Shown piece by piece: positions 19,790-28,623 of a stretch of DNA of 64,000 nucleotides. A model generated the notes under the pieces. That model had not been told where the DNA came from. It made no database searches and saw nothing but the letters and a program-made list of their open reading frames with translations. The stretch's first letter is position 1. Each line of letters begins with the position of its first letter. This DNA is from Peteryoungia aggregata LMG 23059 (GTDB lineage: Bacteria > Pseudomonadota > Alphaproteobacteria > Rhizobiales > Rhizobiaceae). The DNA lies in contig NZ_JAUSUW010000007.1 of assembly GCF_030814435.1 (NCBI RefSeq), forward strand, positions 186,001 through 250,000. The letters are read 5' to 3'. A program made the translations under genes and the position numbers.

Positions 19790-20734
19790 TCAGCCGTTGA
19801 GGGCGGCGAGCGCTGCGTCGATGTCGGTCGGGCCATTGACGGCCACACCGCTGATGTTCTTGTCGATGCGGCGGGCGAGACCGGTGAGGACCTTGCCGGC
19901 GCCGACTTCATAAAGCGTGGTCACGCCATTGGCGCCGAACCATTCGACCGTTTCGCGCCAGCGGACCTGACCGGTGACCTGCTCGACGAGCAGATCGGCG
20001 ATCTCGGCAGCGGAAGTCACCGGCGCGGCGCGCACATTGGCGATCAGCGGCACGACCGGATCCTTCTTTTCGACCTTGGCCAGCGCCTCGCGCATGGCAT
20101 CAGCCGCCGGGCCCATCAGAGCCGAATGGAAGGGTGCCGAAACCGGCAACATGATGGCGCGCTTGGCGCCCTTTTCTGTGGCCAGCGCCGCAGCCTTCTC
20201 GACGGCGGCCTTGCCACCGGAGATCACCAGCTGGCCGCCGCCATTGTCATTGGCGATCTGGCAGGGTCCGATAGCGGAGGCTTCCACGCAGATCGCCTGC
20301 ACGTCGCCGTGCTCCAGACCGATGATCGCAGCCATGGCACCCTCACCCACGGGAACGGCCGCCTGCATCGCGTTGCCACGAATGCGCAGGAGACGGGCGG
20401 TGTCGGCGATCGAGAAGGTGCCGGCAGCGCAGAGGGCGGAATACTCGCCGAGCGAATGGCCGGCGACATAGGCGACCTTCGACTTCAGATCGAGGCCCCT
20501 GGCTTCCAGCACACGGACAACGGCCATGGAGACGGCCATCAGAGCCGGCTGGGCATTGGCGGTCAGCGTCAGCGTCTCTTCCGGGCCGTTCCACATGATG
20601 TCGGAGAGCTTCTGGCCGAGCGCTTCGTCAACTTCTTCGAAAACGGCGCGGGCTTCGGCAAAGTTATCGGCAAGGTCCTTGCCCATTCCGACGGCCTGGC
20701 TGCCCTGGCCCGGGAAGGTGAATGCGACTGACAT
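19790..20734 (-). CDS. fabD: Malonyl-CoA:ACP transacylase
   Basis: 314 residues. It transfers malonyl from CoA to ACP, supplying the extender for FabF. The active-site serine lies in GHSLGEYSALCAAG. The oxyanion Gln is in the N-terminal FPGQGSQ motif, and the catalytic His is in VSAPFHSALM. It is the first gene of the fabD-fabG-acpP-fabF set and is divergent from an aldo/keto reductase gene across 206 bases. Confidence 0.95.
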   Translation of the reverse strand: MSVAFTFPGQGSQAVGMGKDLADNFAEARAVFEEVDEALGQKLSDIMWNGPEETLTLTANAQPALMAVSMAVVRVLEARGLDLKSKVAYVAGHSLGEYSALCAAGTFSIADTARLLRIRGNAMQAAVPVGEGAMAAIIGLEHGDVQAICVEASAIGPCQIANDNGGGQLVISGGKAAVEKAAALATEKGAKRAIMLPVSAPFHSALMGPAADAMREALAKVEKKDPVVPLIANVRAAPVTSAAEIADLLVEQVTGQVRWRETVEWFGANGVTTLYEVGAGKVLTGLARRIDKNISGVAVNGPTDIDAALAALNG

Positions 20735-20940
20735 GGGCGTTTCTCCCTTGGGTTTTTCCCTGTCAATTCACAGATGCCCCTTGCGAGTCAAGCCTCCGGC
20801 CCCTCGACAGACCGGCCGAACCGCCCGGGGACAGTGGCTGTTCCACAGCTATCGGCATCTTGCGGTGCATCAATTTCTGCCTAAATTGACGCGAACCACT
20901 CCTGCCTCCCAAGGCACACTCTTCCATTCGAGGCTTCCCG

Positions 20941-21984
20941 ATGAAGATGAACCGGCTCGGCCGAACCGATATCCTTGTTTCCGAAATCTGCCTGGGCACC
21001 ATGACCTGGGGCTCGCAGAACACGCGCGAAGAAGCCTATCAGCAGATGGATTACGCCCTCGACCACGGCGTCAATTTCTTCGACACGGCGGAGCTCTACC
21101 CGACCACGCCGCTTGCAGCAGAGACCTATGCCGATACAGAGCGACTGATCGGCGACTGGTTTGAAAAATCAGGCAAGCGCGATCAGGTGGTGCTTGCGAC
21201 GAAGGTTGCCGGCCCCGGTCGTCCTTATATCCGCGAGGGCAAGCCGATCACCGGCGCGGTGGTAAAGGAGGCGCTCGACGCCAGCCTGAAGCGGCTGAAG
21301 ACCGACTATGTCGACCTCTACCAGATCCACTGGCCGAACCGCGGTCACTTTCACTTCCGCGGAGCCTGGAACTACAACCCCTTCAAGCAGGACCGGGCCA
21401 AGGCTGCTGCTGACATCGCGGAAATCCTCGACGCCCTCGGCGACTGCGTGAAGGCCGGCAAGCTGAAGGCCGTGGGCCTCTCCAACGAGACCACCTGGGG
21501 CACGCAGAAGTATCTCTCGCTCGCGGAAGCCAAAGGGCTGCCGCGTGTCGCGACCATCCAGAACGAGTACAACCTGCTCTACCGTCACTACGATCTCGAC
21601 CTGGCCGAACTCTCGCATCACGAGGATGTCGGCCTGCTCGCCTATTCGCCGCTCGCCGGCGGCATCCTCTCCGGCAAGTATCTCGACGGGAAGAAGCCGG
21701 CCGGATCTCGCGGATCGATCAACGGCGACATCGGTGGTCGCCTCGTGCCGCATCAGGAAGAGGCAACACGCGCCTATGTCGAACTGGCAAACAAGCACGG
21801 CCTTGATCCCTCGGCCATGGCACTTGCGTTCTGCCTCACCCGTCCGTTCATGGCCTCCGTCATCATCGGAGCCACCACAATGGAGCAGTTGAAGGTGAAT
21901 ATCGGCGCTGCAGACCTGACGTTGTCGGAAGAGGTCATGAAGGGGATCGCCGCCATTCATCGTCTCTATCCAATGCCCATCTGA
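20941..21984 (+). CDS. Tas-like aldo/keto reductase
   Basis: 347 residues; GAGG lies 8 bases before the ATG. It is an NADPH-dependent (beta/alpha)8 oxidoreductase. The catalytic tetrad is visible as Asp in FDTAELYP, Tyr in the same segment, Lys in ATKVAG and His in YQIHWPNR. The C-terminal NADP-binding loop (IIGATTMEQLKVN) is present. The long insertion after HWPNR (HFHFRGAWNYNPF) matches the Tas/YghZ branch. The physiological substrate is unknown. It stands alone between fabD and an exchanger gene. Confidence 0.88.
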   Translation: MKMNRLGRTDILVSEICLGTMTWGSQNTREEAYQQMDYALDHGVNFFDTAELYPTTPLAAETYADTERLIGDWFEKSGKRDQVVLATKVAGPGRPYIREGKPITGAVVKEALDASLKRLKTDYVDLYQIHWPNRGHFHFRGAWNYNPFKQDRAKAAADIAEILDALGDCVKAGKLKAVGLSNETTWGTQKYLSLAEAKGLPRVATIQNEYNLLYRHYDLDLAELSHHEDVGLLAYSPLAGGILSGKYLDGKKPAGSRGSINGDIGGRLVPHQEEATRAYVELANKHGLDPSAMALAFCLTRPFMASVIIGATTMEQLKVNIGAADLTLSEEVMKGIAAIHRLYPMPI

Positions 21985-22041
21985 GGCGCCTGTTGACAGA
22001 GCACGACCACAAACGAAAACGTGAACGTCCGTGACCTACAC

Positions 22042-22075
22042 ATCGCCGCCGCCCATCACCACCTGCGGCGGCGAT
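22042..22075. terminator. Strong GC hairpin after the aldo/keto reductase
   Basis: ATCGCCGCCGC (22042-22052) pairs perfectly with GCGGCGGCGAT (22065-22075) around a 12-base loop. No T run follows, so it may be a rho-assisted end for the upstream gene or a structure in the leader of the exchanger gene 43 bases on. Confidence 0.4.
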
Positions 22076-22118
22076 CAACATATCGGCCTGCGGGCCACTG
22101 GACGAATGGGGGATTAAA

Positions 22119-23051
22119 TTGGATTACCTACTGGTTGCCGGCGGCCTCGTCGGTCTGTATTTCGGGGCTGAGTGGCTGTTGCGGGGCGCCATCGCGGTTG
22201 CCTATAAACTGGCTATCCCGACGCTCATCGTGTCCTTGGTCATTGTCGGCTTCGGTACGTCGATGCCGGAACTGCTCGTTTCGGTGCGCGCAGGATTGGC
22301 AGGCTCGTCCGATATCGCTCTCGGCAACGTGGTCGGCTCCAACACCGCCAACATTCTTCTGATCATCGCCGTCTGCGCACTGATTTTCCCGATCACCCAC
22401 TGGGACAAAGGTGTGAAGCGCGACACCTATGTCATGATCGCTGCTGCGGTCCTGCTTCTCGCACTCGCGCAGTTTTCTACCATCGGCCGCCTCGCCGGCC
22501 TGATCATGGTCGCCGTACTGCTGGCCTATGTGACCTATGCCTATGTGAACAGCAAAGGCAAAGTCGAAGAGTCTGCAGACGAGGACGTGAAGCATGAAAC
22601 GCTTAGCAACGCCTTCATGGCTGCGCTGATCATCGGTGGCCTTGCGACGCTCTTTGTCGGTGCTGAACTTCTGATTCGTGGCGCGACCAATCTCGCCCGC
22701 GATTTCGGCGTGTCTGAGGCCGTCATTGGCCTCACGATCGTGGCCGTCGGCACTTCGCTGCCGGAGCTCGCAACCGGCATCATGTCGGCTCTGCGCAAGC
22801 ACTCGGATATCATGATCGGCAATATCGTCGGGTCGAACATCTTCAACATCCTGTTCATCCTCGGCGTGACCTCCGTGATCCAGCCAATCGCAGTGTCTCC
22901 GCGCTTCGGAAGCTTCGATATTCCGGTGATGCTGGCCGTCACGCTTGGGTTCGCTTTCCTCCTGCTCACCCATCTGGGTGTGCGCAGGCTCACGGCGAGC
23001 GCCATGCTTGTCGCCTATGTCGGCTATACCTTCGCGCTGGTTCAGGTCTGA
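22119..23051 (+). CDS. Calcium/sodium antiporter (CaCA family, YrbG-like)
   Basis: 310 residues from a TTG with GGGGG about 7 bases upstream. About ten membrane segments are arranged as two inverted halves. Each half carries the alpha-repeat signature: GFGTSMPELLVS (about 47-58) and AVGTSLPELATG (about 208-219), both followed by a GNxVGSN segment. The conserved Glu and Asn residues bind the cation. This supports K-independent Na/Ca exchange across the inner membrane; ion specificity is inferred. A short charged loop (about 145-160) separates the halves. Confidence 0.9.
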   Translation: MDYLLVAGGLVGLYFGAEWLLRGAIAVAYKLAIPTLIVSLVIVGFGTSMPELLVSVRAGLAGSSDIALGNVVGSNTANILLIIAVCALIFPITHWDKGVKRDTYVMIAAAVLLLALAQFSTIGRLAGLIMVAVLLAYVTYAYVNSKGKVEESADEDVKHETLSNAFMAALIIGGLATLFVGAELLIRGATNLARDFGVSEAVIGLTIVAVGTSLPELATGIMSALRKHSDIMIGNIVGSNIFNILFILGVTSVIQPIAVSPRFGSFDIPVMLAVTLGFAFLLLTHLGVRRLTASAMLVAYVGYTFALVQV

Positions 23052-23112
23052 ACATTCAGCCTAACCCACGAAGCCCAATCTGGGCCGCCGGCGCAAAAAC
23101 GCCGAGCGGCCC

Positions 23113-23140
23113 TTGCTTTTGTGGCAGATCCGCGTATAAG
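23113..23140 (+). promoter_or_regulatory. Predicted promoter of the rpsF operon
   Basis: TTGCTT (23113-23118) and TATAAG (23135-23140) are 16 bases apart and resemble housekeeping-sigma promoters of rhizobial ribosomal genes. Transcription would start near 23147. Confidence 0.5.
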
Positions 23141-23366
23141 CGCGCCGTTCACAACACCCGGTCCTCTGGCTGGTGGCTGAACGGAGGGCTGGCAGGCCCG
23201 CAAGGTCTGCAGCAGGAACCATAAGGGTTTCCGGTCTCCCGTGTCTCCGCTCTCGACCGTCTCGAACACATAGCTTTTCTTGCCGCGGCTTTGGCCGCAC
23301 AGGAGCAGTCTGTGAGGCTTAGCGCCGGATCCGGGTGACGACAACCGCAAGAAAGGCAAAGCTGTC
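23141..23366 (+). promoter_or_regulatory. Structured leader of the rpsF operon
   Basis: About 220 bases lie between the predicted start and the rpsF ATG, unusually long for this compact genome. Small dyads are visible (GTTCA/TGAAC around 23146-23183; GGAACC/GGTTTCC at 23215-23233). No ORF fits. Leaders of rpsF operons in many bacteria bind the S6:S18 complex for autogenous control; this one is a candidate by position only. The rest of 23052-23140 shows only the promoter. Confidence 0.35.
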
Positions 23367-23831
23367 ATGGCTCTTTACGAACATGTATTCCTTGCCCGGC
23401 AGGATATGTCCGCCCAGCAGGTTGATGCCCTCGTCGAACAGTACAAGGGTGTCATCGAAGCAAACGGTGGCAAGGTCGGGCGCGTAGAGAACTGGGGCCT
23501 CAAGTCCCTGACCTACCGCATCAAGAAGAACCGCAAGGCGCATTACGCGCTGATGGACATCGAAGCTCCGGGTGCCGCGATCCACGAAATGGAACGCCAG
23601 ATGCGCATCAACGAAGACGTTCTTCGTTACATGACCATCGCCGTCGAAGCCCACGAAGAAGGTCCGTCTGCCATGATGCAGAAGCGCGATCGTGACGACC
23701 GTCCGCGCCGCGAAGGCGACGACCGTGGCCCGCGCCGTGACTTCGGTGACCGTGGCGATCGTGGTCCGCGTCCGGACCGTGGCCCGCGCGAAGGTGGCTT
23801 CGAGCGCCGTCCGCGCGAAGACCGCGCGTAA
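23367..23831 (+). CDS. rpsF: 30S ribosomal protein S6
   Basis: 154 residues. The S6 ferredoxin-like domain covers about residues 1-95 ([35 protein letters not shown]). It binds 16S rRNA with S18, encoded next. The last 45 residues are a low-complexity Arg/Asp/Gly/Pro tail with repeats of the type DRGPR, longer than the tail of E. coli S6, and presumably disordered. AAGAAAGG precedes the ATG. First gene of the S6-S18-DUF2232-L9 operon. Confidence 0.96.
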   Translation: MALYEHVFLARQDMSAQQVDALVEQYKGVIEANGGKVGRVENWGLKSLTYRIKKNRKAHYALMDIEAPGAAIHEMERQMRINEDVLRYMTIAVEAHEEGPSAMMQKRDRDDRPRREGDDRGPRRDFGDRGDRGPRPDRGPREGGFERRPREDRA

Positions 23832-23854
23832 TCTGAGCAACAGGAGAAATTACA

Positions 23855-24103
23855 ATGGCTGATGCATCCTCTTCTCAGGCACGTCGTCCCTTCCATCGTC
23901 GTCGCAAGACCTGCCCCTTCTCGGGCGCCAATGCTCCGAAGATCGACTACAAGGACGTCCGTCTCCTGCAGCGCTACATTTCCGAGCGCGGCAAGATCGT
24001 TCCTTCGCGTATCACCGCAGTTTCCCAGAAGAAGCAGCGCGAACTGGCCCAGGCCATCAAGCGCGCCCGCTTCCTCGGCCTGCTGCCTTACGTCGTAGCG
24101 TAA
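23855..24103 (+). CDS. rpsR: 30S ribosomal protein S18
   Basis: 82 residues, basic. The family core [24 protein letters not shown] and the RNA-contacting [28 protein letters not shown] are intact. It assembles with S6 on the 30S platform. A strong GGAG site lies 8 bases upstream, and it follows rpsF by 23 bases. Confidence 0.97.
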   Translation: MADASSSQARRPFHRRRKTCPFSGANAPKIDYKDVRLLQRYISERGKIVPSRITAVSQKKQRELAQAIKRARFLGLLPYVVA

Positions 24104-24111
24104 TCTGATCC

Positions 24112-24142
24112 GAAGCCTGCCGGTCACCGACCGGCGGGCTTC
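24112..24142 (+). terminator. Weak hairpin after rpsR
   Basis: GAAGCCTGCCGGT and ACCGGCGGGCTTC pair with one mismatch just after the S18 stop. Only scattered T bases follow, so it likely reduces rather than ends transcription into the downstream DUF2232 and rplI genes. Confidence 0.45.
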
Positions 24143-24286
24143 ATCCCTTCCGCGTTGGGCGCGGATCGGAACAAACTGCCGGACGGCGCGACATCGCGAC
24201 ATCAGGCAAAACCCCATGTTGGGGATGGCTCTCGCGAGACCGCTTGCGCCTCTCCCCTAACTGCTAGAACCAGCAGGACAGCGACG

Positions 24287-25264
24287 TTGAACAAACTGGA
24301 TGCGAAATCGCTGACGACCGGCTTTGTTGCCGGCATCACTGCCGCCCTGCTCGTGCTGGGTGCTGCAGCGCAGCCTACGCTTGCTTCCATTCTCTATGCG
24401 GCTTCCGCCCTGCCCGTTCTCATCGTTGGCCTTGGCTGGGGCAATGTCGCGGCGATCACCGCTATCGTCACGGCTGCACTGCTCGGCACGATCAGCGTCT
24501 CGCCGATGTTCGCCTTCGGCATGGCCATCTTTACCCTGGCACCGGCCGGCTGGCTGGCCCACCTGTCGAGCCTTGCGCGTCCGGCATCCGAGATCGGCGG
24601 CCCGGACCATCTGATCGCCTGGTACCCGCTCTCCGACATTCTTCTGCAGCTCTGCAGCTTCGTGACGATCGCTGTCGTCGTGCTTGGCGTGATCATCGGC
24701 TTTGGTCCTGAGTTTACCGGCCAGCTGGTGGATGCGATGGCGCAGGCGATGAATGCGCAGGATCCGGCCATGGCACCGGATGCTGTGGCACTTGAGCAGC
24801 TGAAGCGCAGCATGGTCGTGCTTCTGCCGATCATCCAGGGTGGCACCTGGGTGCTGCTGCTCACCATGATGTATTACATCGCCATGCGGATCGTGACGGC
24901 TTCCGGCCGTAACAAGCGTCCGCGCGAAGACTTTCCGTCGGCGCTCCGGATGAACCGCAACACGGTCTTCATCTTCCTCGCCGGCATCATCGCCTGCTTC
25001 ATCGGCGGCGTGCCTGCGATGATTGGCGCGACCGTCTGCGGCACCTTCGGCGCTGGCTTCCTGATGGCGGGCTTTGCCTCGCTGCATCACAAGACACGCG
25101 GCAAGGACTGGCGCCTGCCGGCACTCGTGCTCGCCTATCTCTCTTCGATCATGCTGCTTCCGCTCATGATCCCCTTCATCATCGGTCTTTCGGACACCCG
25201 ACGGACAGTTGCCCTTACGCCGGCCCAAAAGGCCGACCCTTCAAACTCCGATACTGACAACTGA
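24287..25264 (+). CDS. DUF2232-family membrane protein
   Basis: 325 residues from a TTG with AGGA upstream. The frame is open back to 24155, but that segment is hydrophilic and overlaps the rpsR terminator region. About eight hydrophobic segments occupy residues 10-115, 165-185, 220-240 and 260-315. The family is polytopic and of unknown function, related to YybS. In alphaproteobacteria it regularly sits between rpsR and rplI. A link to ribosome or membrane homeostasis has not been shown. L9 starts 13 bases downstream. Confidence 0.8.
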   Translation: MNKLDAKSLTTGFVAGITAALLVLGAAAQPTLASILYAASALPVLIVGLGWGNVAAITAIVTAALLGTISVSPMFAFGMAIFTLAPAGWLAHLSSLARPASEIGGPDHLIAWYPLSDILLQLCSFVTIAVVVLGVIIGFGPEFTGQLVDAMAQAMNAQDPAMAPDAVALEQLKRSMVVLLPIIQGGTWVLLLTMMYYIAMRIVTASGRNKRPREDFPSALRMNRNTVFIFLAGIIACFIGGVPAMIGATVCGTFGAGFLMAGFASLHHKTRGKDWRLPALVLAYLSSIMLLPLMIPFIIGLSDTRRTVALTPAQKADPSNSDTDN

Positions 25265-25277
25265 AAGGAACAGGATC

Positions 25278-25853
25278 ATGCAGGTCATTCTCCTCGAACG
25301 CATCGCAAAGCTCGGCCAGATGGGCGAAACCGTCAAGGTTCGCGACGGCTTCGCTCGTAACTTCCTGCTGCCGCAGGGCAAGGCGCTGCGCGCCAACGAA
25401 GCCAACAAGAAGCGCTTCGAATCCGAGCGCGCCACGCTCGAAGCTCGTAACCTCGAGCGCAAGTCCGAAGCCCAGACCGTTGCCGACGCTCTCGGCGGCA
25501 AGTCCTTCATCGTCGTCCGTTCGGCTGGCGAAACCGGCCAGCTCTACGGTTCTGTCGCTGCTCGCGACGTCGTTGAAATCCTGGCTGCCGAAGGCTTCAA
25601 CATCGGCCGCAACCAGGTCGAGCTGAACACCCCGATCAAGGCTATCGGCCTGCATCAGGTGACCCTGCACCTGCATGCTGAAGTCGAACTCTCGGTCGAA
25701 CTCAACGTTGCCCGTTCGTCTGAAGAAGCCGAGCGCCAGGCCAAGGGCGAAAGCCTCACCTCCGCCGACGCCATCTACGGCGTTGACGAAGACGCTCTGC
25801 GTCCGGAAGACTTCTTCGATCCGGAAGCCGACATGGACGGCGAGGACGACTAA
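25278..25853 (+). CDS. rplI: 50S ribosomal protein L9
   Basis: 191 residues. The N-terminal domain [32 protein letters not shown] and the connecting helix (about 40-80) are typical, followed by the C-terminal RNA-binding domain. An acidic extension (about 150-191, ending MDGEDD) is longer than in E. coli L9 and common in rhizobia. AAGGAACAGG precedes the ATG. It is the last gene of the operon; a strong terminator follows. Confidence 0.96.
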   Translation: MQVILLERIAKLGQMGETVKVRDGFARNFLLPQGKALRANEANKKRFESERATLEARNLERKSEAQTVADALGGKSFIVVRSAGETGQLYGSVAARDVVEILAAEGFNIGRNQVELNTPIKAIGLHQVTLHLHAEVELSVELNVARSSEEAERQAKGESLTSADAIYGVDEDALRPEDFFDPEADMDGEDD

Positions 25854-25877
25854 TCTTTCAGCCAGTTGCTGAAACGG

Positions 25878-25905
25878 AACGCCCGGATTTTTTCCGGGCG
25901 TTTTT
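25878..25905 (+). terminator. Intrinsic terminator of the rpsF-rplI operon
   Basis: AACGCCCGGA (25878-25887) pairs with TCCGGGCGTT (25893-25902) around five T bases and is followed by further T residues. It lies 24 bases beyond the rplI stop. Confidence 0.9.
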
Positions 25906-25998
25906 CGTTGGTGCCTTGGTAGAATGCATCCCTGCTAGGCCGATTCGGTGAATGTCACAGTCAACCGAAAAGATCGGATCCTTGGGCTTTTTCTAAAG

Positions 25999-26027
25999 TT
26001 GACAGGGCGTGCCTGTGAATCAATGTG
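25999..26027 (+). promoter_or_regulatory. Possible dnaB promoter
   Basis: A perfect TTGACA (25999-26004) is followed after 16-17 bases by CAATGT/AATGTG, a weak -10 element. It lies about 80 bases before the dnaB ATG and beyond the rplI terminator, where a new promoter is needed. Confidence 0.35.
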
Positions 26028-26108
26028 GGTTGCGCTGCGAGCCATTTCGCCGCCCCGCTTCTTCGCTATGGTGCAGCCACCGCCGAGACACTGATTGGAT
26101 GCGAACGA

Positions 26109-27605
26109 ATGAATGATGCTGCGCGCAAACTGAGCCCGGTCCAATCGACCGAGCCGCTCTATCGGGAGGCTCCGAACAACATCGAAGCCGAACAGGCCTT
26201 GTTGGGCGCGATCCTCGTCAACAACGATGCCTTCTATCGCGTATCGGACTTTCTCAAGCCCGAGCATCTCTACGAGCCGCTGCACCGGAAGATCTTCGAG
26301 GTGGCGTCTGAAATCATCCGCATGGGCAAGACGGCCAACCCCGTCACCATCAAGACCTTCCTGCCGGCGGACCAGAAGGTGGGCGATCTCACGGTTGCGC
26401 AGTACCTCGCGCGTCTGGCTTCCGAAGCGGTCACGATCATCAATGCGGAAGACTATGGTCGCGCTATCTATGACCTCGCGCTCCGCCGCTCGCTGATCCA
26501 GATTGGCGAAGACGTCGTCAATATTGCCTATGACGCGCCGCTCGACATGCCACCGCAGGCGCAGATCGAAGACACCGAGCGCCGCCTTTTCGCGCTCGCC
26601 GAAAACGGTCGCTATGACGGCGGCTTCCAGTCCTTCTCGGACGCGGTGGCCCAAGCCGTCGACATGGCCGGTGCCGCCTTCGAGCGTGACGGCAATCTGT
26701 CCGGCATCTCGACCGGCATCATGTCGCTCGACGCCAAGATGGGCGGGTTGCAGCGGTCCGACTTGATCGTGCTTGCCGGACGTCCGGGTATGGGCAAGAC
26801 CTCGCTTGCCACCAACATCGCCTGGAACATCGCCGCTGCCTACGAACCCGAAGTGCTGCCCGACGGCTCGTTCAAGGCAAAGAACGGCGGCGTCGTCGGC
26901 TTCTACTCGCTCGAAATGTCGGCCGAACAGCTCGCCACCCGTATCATGTCCGAGCAGACGGAAGTGTCGTCCTCCAAGATCCGTCGTGGTGACATCACCG
27001 AGCACGAATTCGAAAAACTGGTCGGATTCAGCCAGACCATGCAGAAGGTGCCGCTGTTCATCGACCAGACCGGTGGTATCTCGATCGCCCAGCTCGCCGC
27101 GCGTGCCCGCCGTCTGAAGCGCCAGCGCGGCCTCGACTTTCTCGTCGTGGACTATATCCAGCTAATGACCGGTGCCGGCAAGGCGGGTGAAAACCGCGTG
27201 CAGGAAATCACCCAGATCACCACAGGCCTGAAGTCGCTCGGCAAGGAACTCGCCGTGCCGATCGTCGCGCTGTCGCAGCTTTCCCGTCAGGTCGAAAGCC
27301 GTGAAGACAAGCGCCCGCAGCTCTCCGACCTTCGTGAATCGGGCTCGATCGAGCAGGACGCCGACGTCGTGCTCTTCGTGTTCCGCGAGGAATACTACGT
27401 GAAGAACCTCGAGCCGCGCGATCTGGCCGATCCGAAGTATCCGGAATGGGAAGCGCATATGGAAAAGGTGAAGGGCACGGCCGACGTGATCATCGCCAAG
27501 CAGCGTCACGGACCGACCGGTACCGTCAAGCTGGCCTTCCAGTCGGAGTTCACCCGCTTCGCGGACCTCGCTGAGCCGAGCTTCGTTCAATACGAAGAAC
27601 CGTGA
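26109..27605 (+). CDS. dnaB: Replicative DNA helicase
   Basis: 498 residues from ATG 26109 (MNDAARKLSP); an in-frame upstream ATG at 26025 is less likely. The N-terminal primase-binding domain (about 20-125, NNIEAEQALLGAIL) is joined to a RecA-like motor. Walker A is GRPGMGKTS (about 220-228), Walker B lies in DFLVVDYIQLM, and the hexamer Arg/Gln motifs are in LSQLSRQVESREDKRPQLSDLRESGSI. It unwinds DNA 5' to 3' ahead of the replisome. No intein is present. Confidence 0.96.
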   Translation: MNDAARKLSPVQSTEPLYREAPNNIEAEQALLGAILVNNDAFYRVSDFLKPEHLYEPLHRKIFEVASEIIRMGKTANPVTIKTFLPADQKVGDLTVAQYLARLASEAVTIINAEDYGRAIYDLALRRSLIQIGEDVVNIAYDAPLDMPPQAQIEDTERRLFALAENGRYDGGFQSFSDAVAQAVDMAGAAFERDGNLSGISTGIMSLDAKMGGLQRSDLIVLAGRPGMGKTSLATNIAWNIAAAYEPEVLPDGSFKAKNGGVVGFYSLEMSAEQLATRIMSEQTEVSSSKIRRGDITEHEFEKLVGFSQTMQKVPLFIDQTGGISIAQLAARARRLKRQRGLDFLVVDYIQLMTGAGKAGENRVQEITQITTGLKSLGKELAVPIVALSQLSRQVESREDKRPQLSDLRESGSIEQDADVVLFVFREEYYVKNLEPRDLADPKYPEWEAHMEKVKGTADVIIAKQRHGPTGTVKLAFQSEFTRFADLAEPSFVQYEEP

Positions 27606-27661
27606 TCAGGCATGTGGAACTGAACTATTAAGAGTGGCATATATCGACCGGGACCGATTTC

Positions 27662-28273
27662 ATGACGCCATGGCCTGACTCTTTTTCCGCAACCGGCAAG
27701 TTCGTTTCCGTGGAACCTCTTTCCATGGCGCATCATGACGACCTAGTGGAGGCGGCCGGCGACGGCGACTTGCACCAGCTTTGGTACACGGTCGTCCCGG
27801 CTCCAGAGAATGTCGGCAAGGAAATCGAGCGGCGGCTGGCATTGCGCGCCACCGGGTCGATGCTGCCGTTTGCGATCATCGACCGCGCCAACGGTCGGGC
27901 CGTCGGCATGACCACATTCATGAACATCGACGGCGCCAACCGGCGGGTGGAGATTGGCTCAACCTGGTACCGCCAATCCGTACAAAGATCGCCGCTGAAT
28001 ACTGAATGCAAGCTCTTGCTCCTCACACATGCATTCGAGGAATTGGACTGCATTGCGGTTGAATTTCGCACGCACTTCCTCAACAGCCAGAGCCGACGTG
28101 CGATTGAGCGGCTTGGCGCAAAGCTCGACGGCATCCTGCGCTCACATATGAAGATGCCGGACGGGACACTGCGCGATACAGCCGTCTACTCGATTATTGC
28201 ATGCGAGTGGCCGACGGTGAAAACACATTTGCAGTGGCAACTGCAGAAGCCACGCGGCGAGAAAAGCGCTTAG
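27662..28273 (+). CDS. GNAT-family N-acetyltransferase (RimJ/RimL-like)
   Basis: 203 residues. The GNAT fold is recognisable: an acceptor-side N-terminus (VSVEPLSMAHHDDLVEAA), the beta strands FAIIDRANGRAVGMTTFMNID and VEIGSTWY, and the Ala/Asn-rich C-terminal half NSQSRRAIERLGAKLDGILRSH that binds acetyl-CoA in the RimJ/RimL group. The substrate is not predictable; relatives acetylate protein N-termini or small molecules. It lies 56 bases after dnaB and may be read from the same promoter. Confidence 0.82.
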   Translation: MTPWPDSFSATGKFVSVEPLSMAHHDDLVEAAGDGDLHQLWYTVVPAPENVGKEIERRLALRATGSMLPFAIIDRANGRAVGMTTFMNIDGANRRVEIGSTWYRQSVQRSPLNTECKLLLLTHAFEELDCIAVEFRTHFLNSQSRRAIERLGAKLDGILRSHMKMPDGTLRDTAVYSIIACEWPTVKTHLQWQLQKPRGEKSA

Positions 28274-28320
28274 CTGACTGCCGCAAAGCGCCGGAATCGC
28301 TGCGTCAATCCGGATGGTGA

Positions 28321-28623
28321 CTACAGGCCGAATAGACGCAGGAGCGCCACGGAGATGACGCCGAGCGCTGCTGCCGGCAATAGGGACAGACGCAGCGCGG
28401 CTGCGACAACCACCAGGCAACCGATCGTCTCAGGCCAGCCCGTTGCCAGCGCCGTGGGAGCGACCACAGCCATCAACACGGCAGGCGGCACGTTGGCGAG
28501 TGCCTTTTCGGCGCCGGCGCCCAGTTTCAATCGGCGCACCAGGAAAGCTCCTGACAGACGGGTGAAGGCGGTGGCTGCCATCATGGCGAGGATGGCAGCG
28601 AGGGTTGCGGGATCGAGCGTCAT
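28321..28623 (-). CDS. AzlD-family branched-chain amino acid export subunit
   Basis: 100 residues, three or four hydrophobic segments, the small partner of AzlC. The pattern TFLPRALP is replaced here by TAFTRLSGAFLVRRLKLG, but the conserved LANVPPAVLMAVVAP follows. AzlCD-type pairs export branched-chain amino acids or analogues. Its ATG overlaps the azlC stop by four bases, so it is translationally coupled. Confidence 0.85.
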   Translation of the reverse strand: MTLDPATLAAILAMMAATAFTRLSGAFLVRRLKLGAGAEKALANVPPAVLMAVVAPTALATGWPETIGCLVVVAAALRLSLLPAAALGVISVALLRLFGL

